Assembly: GCF_029277985.1 (NCBI RefSeq)
Contig: NZ_CP119546.1
Coordinates: 1,426,001-1,490,000 of the forward strand
From: Providencia stuartii
GTDB taxonomy: Bacteria; Pseudomonadota; Gammaproteobacteria; Enterobacterales; Enterobacteriaceae
Length of the DNA: 64,000 bases
Direction: 5' to 3'
The translations under genes and the position numbers were made by a program. This document shows, piece by piece, positions 8,275 to 17,952 of the stretch (the first letter of the stretch is position 1; the number at the start of each line of letters is the position of its first letter). The notes below the pieces were generated by a model, which ran no database searches, was not told the origin of the DNA, and saw only the letters and a list, made by a program, of their open reading frames with translations.

Positions 8275-8511
8275 TTACTTTAAAACGGGTCCTTCAGGCA
8301 TAAAATAAACCGATAATTTACTTAATGCATTTATAGCTGAGACGGCTATCTCTTTATTTGGGTCTTGGCAAAGATTGATAATACGAACAATCGCTTCTTG
8401 GTATTCAATCGTTGCTTTATAATCTCCCAAAGCTGCTATTGCAGCGATTTTTATCTCATCATTAACGCGAAATGTTAGATTCGTCAGCATACCGACAATA
8501 GTTCTGTCCAT
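8275..8511 (-). CDS. small HEAT-repeat-like protein
   Basis: The 78-residue product is predicted to be almost all helical and to contain two HEAT-like repeats. The first spans about residues 14-33 (NDEIKIAAIAALGDY), the second about 50-68 (PNKEIAVSAINALSKL), each with the A-AL pattern of the second HEAT helix. No signal peptide or membrane segment is seen. HEAT repeats bind proteins. The gene is alone between convergent hcr and the divergent mgtE leader, and no function can be assigned. Regular codon structure and the repeat periodicity argue that it is real. Confidence 0.6.
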   Translation of the reverse strand: MDRTIVGMLTNLTFRVNDEIKIAAIAALGDYKATIEYQEAIVRIINLCQDPNKEIAVSAINALSKLSVYFMPEGPVLK

Positions 8512-9127
8512 AATTAAAACTTCACTCTTTAATTAACTTGAAGATATTTTAAATTAAAATTATATATATTAACTTCCAAATTGATCGTTTATTTAATGTT
8601 TTTATTTTGAAAACATCAAAAATGAGACTTTTTTTCGAGTTAAATAATGCATTAAGTGCATTCTCTTATTTTTTTATTTTCTTTGATTGAGTTAGTTAAT
8701 TAAAGTAAGTAAATTTATCGTTGAATAAATTTACCTGTATTATGGATTTTATTGTTATTTATTTTCGTTCAATAAATTCTAATGAGCTAAATTAATATGT
8801 TCAGTTTTATTCGTTTAGCGAACATCTCATAATAATATAAAACAGCGAAGAAATTTTTTTTTGCCTTTATTCTTATGGGGTTATGAAGATAACTATTCAA
8901 GTGCTATTTCTATTGGTTATTATGAACAATAGCAGTAAATAGCGTATTATTTACTAGGAGAAAAAATAAAAAAACATCAATGGTTACACTTTGTAACACC
9001 AAGAATTGTTGTTATACATAAACCTAAACAAAACTTAAACAAGGCTATGGTCATCGGAAATTAACCGTATTTTCGGGGTGGTAATTAATCATCTTATGGT
9101 TATAATTCGCGTCGCATCAAAAGTGCA
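8512..9127. other. AT-rich intergenic region upstream of the mgtE leader
   Basis: This stretch of about 615 bases is extremely AT-rich and has no convincing ORF. It holds a short palindrome GTTACA-ctt-TGTAAC (8983-8997) and a TATAAT at 9101-9106. That TATAAT would start transcription near 9113, just ahead of the riboswitch; no good -35 element accompanies it. It must also hold the promoter of the HEAT-like gene. Confidence 0.5.
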
Positions 9128-9296
9128 GTATCTCGTTAGGCGAGGCTCCTATACAAACACAGGTTACTGATCTGACGACGTCGAGAGACGCCCAAGATCA
9201 GGACAGGATATATCGACCGAAGGTATATCCCCATGTAACTTCCAATATATGTGTTGGATACGTTGTATAGTGCTAAAACCGAGACGTAGAGATAGC
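9128..9296 (+). ncRNA. M-box (ykoK) magnesium riboswitch
   Basis: The conserved M-box core is readable in order: CGTTAGGCGAGGCTCCTATA with ACAAACA, GTCGAGAGACGCCCA, CAGGATAT, and TAGTGCTAAAACC. The ends can pair as P1 (GTATCTC at 9128-9134 with GAGATAG at 9289-9295). M-boxes sense Mg2+ and lower expression of Mg2+ transporters when Mg2+ is plentiful. The downstream gene is mgtE, so the assignment is consistent. Confidence 0.93.
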
Positions 9297-9333
9297 CATC
9301 GCATTCTCTCATCTGGTTTCGCCCCTATGTGAG

Positions 9334-9356
9334 TACTGTTTGAGTAAACAACAGTA
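9334..9356 (+). promoter_or_regulatory. possible expression-platform hairpin of the mgtE riboswitch
   Basis: TACTGTT (9334-9340) pairs with AACAGTA (9350-9356) directly upstream of the AGGGA ribosome site of mgtE. No T-run follows, so translational rather than transcriptional control is plausible. This role is inferred. Confidence 0.4.
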
Positions 9357-9372
9357 ACTAGGGACTAATAAA

Positions 9373-10443
9373 ATGACATTCACTACCCAGAACAAAGCGG
9401 GATCTGTAGCAATCGCTCAGTCCGCAATGAAAGGCGCACGCCTGAATACCAACAACACTCAGCAACCAAAAATTGACGACGCAACTGTCAGTGCATATAT
9501 GAGCCAATCTTATTTGCCTGTTTCTATTGCAGATTCAGTTGATTGCGTGAAAAAAAATCTGATCGAACATTTAGAGGGTGAGCAAATTCCTACGTATTTG
9601 TTCGTTGTGGATCAGGAAAATTATTTAAATGGTATCCTTTCCGTTAAATCATTATTAGCAGCTGAAGAAAATTTGCTTGTGTCTGATATTATGCGTCACA
9701 ACTACTTTTCAGTTTCTCCTGAGCAATCACGTCATGATGTTTATGATTTGATTAATCATAGTGGTTTAGACATGATACCGGTTGTACAATTTGGCAAATT
9801 GATGGGGGTTTTAAGACCTCAAGATATCGCTGAATTGATAGAAGATGAGAATACGTTAGATGCACAACTTCAAGGTGCGACAACACCACTTGAAGAGCCT
9901 TATTTAGCAACAAGCCCAGTGACATTATGGCGTAAACGTGTTGTATGGCTATTGATGCTATTTGTTGCAGAGGCTTATACAGGCACAGTGTTAAAAGCTT
10001 TTGAAGAGCAATTAGAATCCGCAATCTCTCTTGCTTTCTTTATTCCATTACTGATTGGAACAGGGGGAAATAGCGGAACACAAATCACTTCTACGCTTGT
10101 CAGAGCGATGGCATTAGGTGAGGTTAGCTTACGTAATCTAGGTGCAGTCCTGAAAAAAGAAGTATCAACATCGTTTTTAGTGGCAATAACTATCGGTGCC
10201 GCTGCTTTAATTAGGGCCTGGATTTTAGGCGTTGGGGCTGAAGTCACTATTGTTGTGAGTTTAACGATTGTTGCAATTACTATGTGGAGTGCGATTGTTT
10301 CTTCTATTATCCCAATGGTATTGAAGAAATTAAAAGTGGATCCGGCTGTTGTATCAGCGCCATTTATTGCGACTTTTATTGATGGAACAGGTTTAATTAT
10401 TTACTTTGAAATTGCCAAATTGGTGATGACGGAGTTCGCCTAA
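9373..10443 (+). CDS. mgtE: MgtE-type magnesium transporter lacking the N domain
   Basis: The 356-residue protein has a pair of CBS domains at about residues 50-165 (SDIMRHNYFSVSPEQS) and five membrane segments from about residue 190. These include PLLIGTGGNSGTQ and DPAVVSAPFIATFIDGTGLIIYF, the pore signatures with the metal-binding Asp. MgtE is an inner-membrane, Mg2+-gated Mg2+ channel. Canonical MgtE is about 450 residues; the N-terminal superhelical N domain is replaced by about 50 residues without recognisable fold. The M-box leader directly upstream indicates control by Mg2+. The ATG follows AGGGA. Confidence 0.9.
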   Translation: MTFTTQNKAGSVAIAQSAMKGARLNTNNTQQPKIDDATVSAYMSQSYLPVSIADSVDCVKKNLIEHLEGEQIPTYLFVVDQENYLNGILSVKSLLAAEENLLVSDIMRHNYFSVSPEQSRHDVYDLINHSGLDMIPVVQFGKLMGVLRPQDIAELIEDENTLDAQLQGATTPLEEPYLATSPVTLWRKRVVWLLMLFVAEAYTGTVLKAFEEQLESAISLAFFIPLLIGTGGNSGTQITSTLVRAMALGEVSLRNLGAVLKKEVSTSFLVAITIGAAALIRAWILGVGAEVTIVVSLTIVAITMWSAIVSSIIPMVLKKLKVDPAVVSAPFIATFIDGTGLIIYFEIAKLVMTEFA

Positions 10444-10472
10444 AGACACACCATCGATATGATGCGGCAGTG

Positions 10473-11006
10473 TTATTTAACATCTGCCGCAACCAACGAA
10501 ATAGTCTGTTTTAAGACTTCACCGCATTTTCGACACAAATACTGATTCTCCCCTCTAACAACTTTATTATGCCTTCTGATCGTTAATTCATGTGATGTCG
10601 TACAAGCACAATAATAAGTAAAAGTTCGGCTTTTCACTGAAGAAACTGCAAAATGATGAGTTCGATTCGCTGGAACTTCCAAAATCTGTTCCATCATCCA
10701 TTTCCATTCATGGCCATGAGGTGCAATACCTTGTCGGCCAAACATGCGATAGACTAATAAGTGCGCTAATTCATGGGGAATGACTTGCTCAATAAAGAGA
10801 TCACCATTTTCAATCAGTAGGATTGAGTTTAAGCGGATTTCCCATTCTTTTAAGTATGCGCTGCCAGCCGTTGTGCCTCGTTGTTTATAGTTAACTGTTG
10901 GTTCTGGAAATGTTTTTTCCAGTTTTTGTTGTGCTAAGTGAAGCTTTTCACGCAGTGTATGCATGACTTTCTGTTGAAGATAGATAGGGACGCGTACTGT
11001 TTTCAT
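10473..11006 (-). CDS. sprT: SprT family zinc metalloprotease-like protein
   Basis: The 177-residue protein matches E. coli SprT along its length from [27 protein letters not shown] is the HExxH zinc motif, with a further His in [12 protein letters not shown]-terminal CAC and CRKCGE cysteines form a zinc ribbon. The start at 11006 is chosen because the 18 extra residues upstream are absent from the family and look untranslated. SprT relates to the SPRTN DNA-protein-crosslink protease fold; its bacterial role is poorly defined. The gene is convergent to mgtE and divergent from the ArsR gene. Confidence 0.88.
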   Translation of the reverse strand: MKTVRVPIYLQQKVMHTLREKLHLAQQKLEKTFPEPTVNYKQRGTTAGSAYLKEWEIRLNSILLIENGDLFIEQVIPHELAHLLVYRMFGRQGIAPHGHEWKWMMEQILEVPANRTHHFAVSSVKSRTFTYYCACTTSHELTIRRHNKVVRGENQYLCRKCGEVLKQTISLVAADVK

Positions 11007-11108
11007 GATGGCAAGAATAATATAACCCGACCTAGAGAAACAAGTCTTATTGACTATCATTATATTAAATAATATATTGTTTAATTATATAATATATAGA
11101 GGTATATC

Positions 11109-11435
11109 ATGAGCGATAATTCTTCAGAACTCGTGCTCTCTGCAATGAAGCAGGCCGCAATGCAAACATCGTCGTTGTTGAAAACATTAGGTAACCCTGA
11201 TCGGCTGTTGCTGCTGTGTCAGTTAACGCAGGGAGAGGCCTGTGTGAGCGAGTTAGAAGCCTCATTAGGTATACAACAACCCACGCTTTCTCAACAATTG
11301 ACGGTATTACGTCATGAAGGCCTTGTGGTAACACGCCGTGAGGGGAAACGTATTTATTACGCTATTGCGGATGAAAAGCTTTTTACACTGCTAAATACAC
11401 TCTATCAACTTTATTGTCCTGTACAGGAGAAATAA
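11109..11435 (+). CDS. ArsR-family repressor, persulfide-sensor type (YgaV/BigR-like)
   Basis: The 108-residue winged-helix protein has the ArsR recognition region at about residues 47-72 (SELEASLGIQQPTLSQQL). Cys37 in LLCQL and Cys103 in LYCP sit where BigR, SqrR and YgaV carry their redox pair, which forms a disulfide or tetrasulfide bridge with reactive sulfur species. A third Cys45 is present. Such repressors release DNA on sulfide stress and control sulfur transport or oxidation genes. Here two YeeE/YedE-type transporter genes follow at once (2-base gap). AT-rich palindromic sequence at 11060-11100 upstream is a likely autoregulatory operator. Confidence 0.85.
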   Translation: MSDNSSELVLSAMKQAAMQTSSLLKTLGNPDRLLLLCQLTQGEACVSELEASLGIQQPTLSQQLTVLRHEGLVVTRREGKRIYYAIADEKLFTLLNTLYQLYCPVQEK

Positions 11436-11437
11436 CA

Positions 11438-11875
11438 ATGTCTATTGATTGGGCTAATTTCACTCCGTGGTCAGCCGCCGCAGGAGGAGTATTGATCGGC
11501 GCCGCGGTCTCACTATTACTTCTTTTAAATGGCAGGATTGCCGGTATCAGTGGCATTTTAAGTGGAGTATTGAAACCTATCGCCGGTGATACGGCTTGGA
11601 AAGTTGCATTTATATTAGGCATTATGATTGCTCCATCTTTATTTATTCTCTTCTTTTTTTCACCTGAAGTCACTATTACCACAAGCACACCCATTATTAT
11701 TCTTGCAGGATTACTGGTTGGGTTTGGTACAAGAATGGGCAGTGGATGTACAAGTGGCCATGGTATTTGTGGCATGGCAAGGTTTTCTCGTCGCTCTATT
11801 GTTGCGGTGGTGACTTTTATGGTGGTGGCATTTGCGACAGTGGCACTGATAAATTTCTTTGATTTAAGAGGATAA
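11438..11875 (+). CDS. YeeE/YedE (DUF395) sulfur-transport subunit, PmpA-like
   Basis: The 145-residue membrane protein has about four hydrophobic segments and the family hallmark RMGSGCTSGHGICG (about residues 96-109). The cysteines of this motif line the thiosulfate/sulfide path in the TsuA structure. The start at 11438 is set by CAGGAGAA 7 bases upstream; an in-frame extension to 11414 overlaps the repressor. It forms half of the full-length YeeE fold, and the next gene supplies the other half. Co-transcription with the persulfide-sensing repressor points to sulfur-compound transport. Confidence 0.87.
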   Translation: MSIDWANFTPWSAAAGGVLIGAAVSLLLLLNGRIAGISGILSGVLKPIAGDTAWKVAFILGIMIAPSLFILFFFSPEVTITTSTPIIILAGLLVGFGTRMGSGCTSGHGICGMARFSRRSIVAVVTFMVVAFATVALINFFDLRG

Positions 11876-11879
11876 AGGT

Positions 11880-12287
11880 ATGCCTATCGTTATCGCCTTA
11901 ATCTCAGGTTTATTATTTGGCTTGGGATTATTATTAGCGGGTATGGGAAATCCAGCAAAAATTCTGGGATTTTTAGATATTACAGGAAATTGGGATCCAT
12001 CGTTGTTAGTGACAATGGCTGTTGCAATGGGAATGAGTGCGATTGCCTTCGCTGTCGCGAAAAAACGCCAAGTTAGTTTATTAGCGTGTCCAATGCAGAT
12101 CCCAACAAATCAAAAAATTGATAAGCCACTCATTATAGGTAGTGTGTTATTTGGATTGGGGTGGGGGCTAGCGGGTATTTGTCCTGGACCAGCACTATTA
12201 TTAACGGGAATGGGGATAACTCAAGGCATCGTTTTCACGTTAGCAATGATAGCGGGAATGTCTATTTTTCAAATAACCAAAAAATAA
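11880..12287 (+). CDS. YeeE/YedE (DUF395) sulfur-transport subunit, PmpB-like
   Basis: The 135-residue, four-segment membrane protein is the partner half. It carries GLLLAGMGNPAKILGFLD and GLGWGLAGICPGPALL, the second Cys-containing signature of the family. It begins 5 bases after its partner and ends before a terminator. The two halves probably pair in the inner membrane to move thiosulfate, sulfide or a related anion. The repressor-PmpA-PmpB layout is that of BigR-type operons. Confidence 0.87.
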   Translation: MPIVIALISGLLFGLGLLLAGMGNPAKILGFLDITGNWDPSLLVTMAVAMGMSAIAFAVAKKRQVSLLACPMQIPTNQKIDKPLIIGSVLFGLGWGLAGICPGPALLLTGMGITQGIVFTLAMIAGMSIFQITKK

Positions 12288-12289
12288 AT

Positions 12290-12316
12290 ATAAGCCCCAT
12301 GACAAGCGGGGCTTAT
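12290..12316 (+). terminator. terminator of the sulfur-transport operon
   Basis: A 9-bp stem pairs ATAAGCCCC (12290-12298) with GGGGCTTAT (12308-12316), with a GC-rich core, 3 bases after the stop codon. Moderately T-rich sequence follows. Confidence 0.75.
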
Positions 12317-12552
12317 GCCTTTATTCGTAAATTAAAAATATCTATTAACTTTTGATCCCCTTCTTTTTTATCATATGAAAATAAATATAAGCTTATTTAA
12401 AAATATACTTATCATGATAAATATTTCACTTTTCCTATTGAACTTTTCATAAAACACCCTTGTTAAACACACAATAATATAAATGAACAGCGCTTTCATA
12501 AATGAATGAACTGTTCAAAAAAATCTATTTAAGTGAATATCAGAGGTGGGTT
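12317..12552. other. AT-rich gap with an inverted repeat
   Basis: No gene is seen. GAACAG (12485-12490) and CTGTTC (12511-12516) flank a TTCAT-AA-ATGAA palindrome about 40-70 bases before the LPMO remnant. This may be an operator or promoter element of the former chitin-degradation unit. Confidence 0.35.
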
Positions 12553-14577
<2,025 letters not shown>

Positions 14578-14592
14578 GTGATTGTATGATTT

Positions 14593-14623
14593 AATATAGA
14601 GGGAGAATATTTCCCTCTATATT
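14593..14623 (+). terminator. terminator after chiA
   Basis: A perfect 12-bp stem pairs AATATAGAGGGA (14593-14604) with TCCCTCTATATT (14612-14623) over a 7-base loop, 16 bases after the chiA stop. The remaining gap to 14888 is AT-rich promoter DNA for the LysR gene with nothing else recognisable. Confidence 0.75.
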
Positions 14624-14888
14624 GGTGATTGTTTGAATGTTAGTTTTTTCATTGATAATAAATATATATTTTGGGATTTTTTAATTGTTTTATCTAATCA
14701 ATATTTTTTGTTGTGTTTTTATTTATTAATTATATATCAAGTAAAAAGGTTGGTTGTTATTAAATAAATAGATTAGGATATTTCTTGATTGTTTATTATC
14801 GACATTATGATAGTTCTATATCTGAATTAATTTAATATTCATGCGCTGAAATCATTGTATTAGCTATTTTAAATTAATAGGAGCTTAT

Positions 14889-15803
14889 ATGAGTAGATTA
14901 TCCGTGGATGCAATTAATATAATAAGTACTATCAAAAAAACAGGATCCTTTTCAACGGCCGCAGATGTATTACATAAAACACCTTCAGCAATTTCATATC
15001 AAGTATTGAATATAGAAAGCCGTTTGAATGTGAAGCTTTTTCACCGTAATGGGCCTATAGTGCGTTTGACTAAAGAAGGGGAGTTTTTATTGCAAGAAGG
15101 CGCATGGATCTTAAATGCAATGCAAGATCTTGAAAATAGAGTAAGGAACATCCCCACGCTTGATAATCAAATCCGTATTGTGGTGGAAAAATTTTTACCA
15201 CTCGATATCTTTGTGCAAGATATTCGAGATTATATTAATACGAACGGAGATGTTCATATTTCTATTCAAAGGGAGGCAATGACGGGGGCATGGGATGCAT
15301 TAAAAGAGAATAGAGCCGATTTTATCATTGCTCTAGGCTATATCCCTGAAAATATAAAAGCCAGTACTCAACTCCTTGGCAAAATTAGTTTTTCACTTTG
15401 TGTCTCTCCTTCACATCCTTTTGCATCACAAAGGAAAATAATTACTAGAAAACAATTACTCAATGATATTTATGTGGAAATTGCGGATAGTAGCCATGAG
15501 TTATCAATTAATAAAGAAAAAGAAATGACATTGGAGCGACAAATACTGGTTTGTGATTTAGAAAGTAAATTAATATTACTGAAACGCGGGATTGGTTATG
15601 GTTTCATTTGTCCCTTACATATAAAGAACGAGTTAAAAAATCAAGAACTCGTTATTGTGCCTGTAGAAATACCTAAAGATGATCAATTTATTTGGTTAGC
15701 TTGGCATCCCTCAAGTAAGGGGGGCAATTTCTCTTGGTGGAAAGAGCGATTAATCAAAAAAATAGATACATCAAGTTTTGTCGAAAATTTGTCTAAATCA
15801 TAA
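14889..15803 (+). CDS. LysR-family transcriptional regulator
   Basis: The 304-residue protein has an N-terminal winged helix (about residues 6-64; SFSTAADVLHKTPSAISYQVLNIE, split around the turn) and a C-terminal effector-binding domain from about residue 92. HTH wording and LFHRNGPIVRLTKEG are typical of the YhaJ/DhcR-like branch. The effector is unknown. It stands alone downstream of chiA in the same direction but behind a terminator, so control of chiA is possible but unsupported. AGGAGC precedes the ATG. Confidence 0.88.
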   Translation: MSRLSVDAINIISTIKKTGSFSTAADVLHKTPSAISYQVLNIESRLNVKLFHRNGPIVRLTKEGEFLLQEGAWILNAMQDLENRVRNIPTLDNQIRIVVEKFLPLDIFVQDIRDYINTNGDVHISIQREAMTGAWDALKENRADFIIALGYIPENIKASTQLLGKISFSLCVSPSHPFASQRKIITRKQLLNDIYVEIADSSHELSINKEKEMTLERQILVCDLESKLILLKRGIGYGFICPLHIKNELKNQELVIVPVEIPKDDQFIWLAWHPSSKGGNFSWWKERLIKKIDTSSFVENLSKS

Positions 15804-16100
15804 TAGAAAATATATTAAATATTTTTCGGTTTGTGAGGCTGAGTTATGCTGAGCTACCCTAGTTATTATGATACAACCTATCTCTAGGGTTGGCTTATTT
15901 TATTATTTAGATATTGAACTATTGAGTTTTCTACTAAATTAGTTTAATTCATTTATTGAATTGAGCTGATATTCTATGATTAATACGGAGTGACAGTGAC
16001 TAGATTGAAGGAGAGCGGATATTTTTAGGGCTATTCAGCGTGTGTAAATATTAAATCTATATTTCAATGAGTAGAAAAATAATCGAACATATTGAGTGTT
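15804..16100. other. gap with terminator-like repeat after the LysR gene
   Basis: ACCCTAG (15856-15862) pairs with CTAGGGT (15884-15890) and T-rich sequence follows, consistent with termination of the LysR gene. The remainder is AT-rich and shows no gene. Confidence 0.5.
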
Positions 16101-16126
16101 AAAAAATAAACCCCAGCATTGTGGGG
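16101..16126 (-). terminator. intrinsic terminator of metK
   Basis: CCCCA (16111-16115) and TGGGG (16122-16126) form a hairpin. On the minus strand it is followed by a T-tract (TTTATTTTTT), about 30 bases after the metK stop. Confidence 0.8.
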
Positions 16127-16154
16127 CCTATTTTTATTATCAGAGCCTTTTGTT

Positions 16155-17309
16155 TTATTTCAAACCGGCAGCTTCACGTAAAATAGCCGCTTTGTCAGTT
16201 TTTTCCCAAGGGAATTGAGAACGACCAAAGTGACCATATGATGCAGTTTGCTGATAAATAGGGTGTAGCAAGTCCAGCATTTGAATGAGTCCGTATGGAC
16301 GTAAATCGAAAAATTCACGTACTAACAGAACCAGTTGTGCCTCTGGAACTTTACCTGTGCCAAATGTTTCAACCATGATAGAGGTTGGCTCAGCCACACC
16401 AATTGCATAGGATACTTGGATTTCACAACGATCCGCTAAACCAGCTGCAACAATGTTTTTTGCAACATAGCGGGCCGCATAAGCAGCAGAACGGTCGACT
16501 TTAGAGGGATCTTTACCAGAGAATGCTCCACCACCATGACGAGCCATACCGCCGTATGTATCAACGATAATTTTTCGGCCAGTTAAACCGCAGTCACCCA
16601 TTGGTCCACCAATAACAAAACGACCTGTTGGGTTGATAAAGTATTTTGTTGTTGGAGCTAACCATTCAGTTGGAAGAACGGGTTTGATAATTTCTTCCAT
16701 CACCGCTTCATGTAAATCTTGCTGTTTGATGTCTTCAGAATGCTGAGTTGATAATACAACAGCATCAATACCAACAATTTTGTTGTCGTCATATTGGAAT
16801 GTTACTTGGCTTTTCGCATCTGGGCGCAACCATGGTAATGTGCCATTTTTGCGGACTTCAGCTTGGCGCTGTACCAAACGGTGAGCATAAGTCACTGGTG
16901 CAGGCATAAGAACGTCAGTTTCATTTGTTGCATAACCAAACATAATACCTTGGTCACCAGCACCTTGTTCTAATGGGTCTGCACGGTCAACACCTTGGTT
17001 GATATCTGGTGATTGTTTACCAATCGCACTTAAAACCGCACACGAGTTCGCATCAAAACCCATGTCTGAGCTGGTATAACCAATTTCGCGAACGGTTTTA
17101 CGTGTGATCTCTTCAATATCAACCCAAGCGCTGGTGGTGATTTCTCCCCCAACCATCACCATACCTGTCTTGACGTAGGTCTCGCAAGCAACGCGAGCTT
17201 TTGGATCTTGCTCAAGAATCGCATCAAGAACCGCATCAGAGATTTGATCGGCAATTTTATCAGGATGCCCTTCCGATACAGATTCAGAAGTAAAGAGATG
17301 TGTAGCCAT
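16155..17309 (-). CDS. metK: S-adenosylmethionine synthetase
   Basis: MetK makes S-adenosylmethionine from methionine and ATP, the methyl donor and polyamine precursor; it is an essential cytosolic tetramer. The 384-residue length equals E. coli Met[19 protein letters not shown] (residues 10-27), [12 protein letters not shown] near 117 and [19 protein letters not shown] near 260 are the family signatures with ATP- and metal-binding residues. It is divergent from speA, and a MetJ operator lies 35-60 bases upstream. Confidence 0.98.
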   Translation of the reverse strand: MATHLFTSESVSEGHPDKIADQISDAVLDAILEQDPKARVACETYVKTGMVMVGGEITTSAWVDIEEITRKTVREIGYTSSDMGFDANSCAVLSAIGKQSPDINQGVDRADPLEQGAGDQGIMFGYATNETDVLMPAPVTYAHRLVQRQAEVRKNGTLPWLRPDAKSQVTFQYDDNKIVGIDAVVLSTQHSEDIKQQDLHEAVMEEIIKPVLPTEWLAPTTKYFINPTGRFVIGGPMGDCGLTGRKIIVDTYGGMARHGGGAFSGKDPSKVDRSAAYAARYVAKNIVAAGLADRCEIQVSYAIGVAEPTSIMVETFGTGKVPEAQLVLLVREFFDLRPYGLIQMLDLLHPIYQQTASYGHFGRSQFPWEKTDKAAILREAAGLK

Positions 17310-17343
17310 GAGATTAATACCTTAGAATTCGCTGATTGTAATT

Positions 17344-17367
17344 GGATGTTTTAACATCTAGACGTCT
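17344..17367 (-). promoter_or_regulatory. MetJ operator (tandem met boxes) of metK
   Basis: A perfect met box AGACGTCT lies at 17360-17367, with contiguous 8-bp units TAACATCT and GGATGTTT at 17352-17359 and 17344-17351 that each match 5 of 8. MetJ with SAM binds such tandem boxes to repress methionine genes. Confidence 0.75.
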
Positions 17368-17640
17368 ATTTTAATATTTTAACAAAAAAAGTGCCACCTG
17401 TTTTTGTTCTTGATAGAAAAACAGTGAGTGAAAAGACGTTACTGACAAATTTTATTTCTATTAGGGCAATAACGTTTTGCAATTTCTGCCTAATCAATGT
17501 ATAAACAGCGACCGTGACGGTTAGTTAAAAATTTTCCGTTATACACCAGTAGGCAGACAATGTGCCTGCTATCGATCAGGAGTGTTTATCTTTTTCGTTA
17601 TTGATAAAGATTAAACAGTTATATTGGGGGTTAATGGGTA
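17368..17640. other. metK/speA divergent promoter region
   Basis: No gene is evident. AGTAGGCA and TGCCTGCT (about 17549-17571) form an imperfect hairpin. TATATT near 17620 may be part of a speA promoter, but no convincing -35 was found. Confidence 0.4.
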
Positions 17641-17784
17641 ATGATCCATAATCTACTGAATAACAGTAATCAACAGCTGAACGCGGATCGCCGCGTGTCT
17701 TTGGCGTTTACTTTCCTGCCTTTGTTTACTTCTTCTCGAAGTTACCATCATCTTCTTAGTACACCTTTGGCTACCAGTCGGTAA
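17641..17784 (+). CDS. candidate leader ORF upstream of speA (47 codons)
   Basis: An ATG at 17641, ten bases after a GGGGG run that could act as ribosome site, opens a 47-codon frame ending 168 bases before speA. The peptide is polar and contains two adjacent arginine codons (residues 17-18), an RSYHH segment and a terminal Arg. I recognise no homologue; it does not resemble E. coli YqgB. A leader peptide sensing arginine or polyamines, as SpeFL does for speF, is one possibility. Coding status is uncertain because the frame is short. Confidence 0.4.
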   Translation: MIHNLLNNSNQQLNADRRVSLAFTFLPLFTSSRSYHHLLSTPLATSR

Positions 17785-17952
17785 CTGTCTGCCAAATGGT
17801 CGTATTTGTCACCGTTTAGATGTTCTAAGCACTTTAATTAATCCGAGTAATAGCTGTTTCCCCGACATAACTGCCCAGCAGTGCCACGTCTAATGACGGG
17901 CGACTTTCTGGCCGGAGAAAGCGTCACTCACCCCTCCATAAAGGAGTTTGTT
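17785..17952 (+). other. structured speA leader segment
   Basis: This part of the leader lies between the short ORF and the speA ribosome site. It contains a GC-richer hairpin around 17899-17925 (GACTTTCT facing AGAAAGCGTC) about 15 bases before the AAGGAG, which could influence ribosome access. Confidence 0.4.

Noticed and set aside
11107..11775. Minus-strand ORFs opposite the ArsR and YeeE genes
   Set aside because: They are antisense shadows of clearly conserved families.
17641..17784. Leader ORF as a homologue of E. coli YqgB
   Set aside because: The peptide shows no similarity to the YqgB sequence I recall; kept only as an unnamed candidate.
17881..17952. GTG-initiated 24-codon N-terminal extension of SpeA
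   Set aside because: There is no ribosome site before the GTG, while AAGGAG is ideally placed for the ATG at 17953, and the segment forms a leader hairpin.
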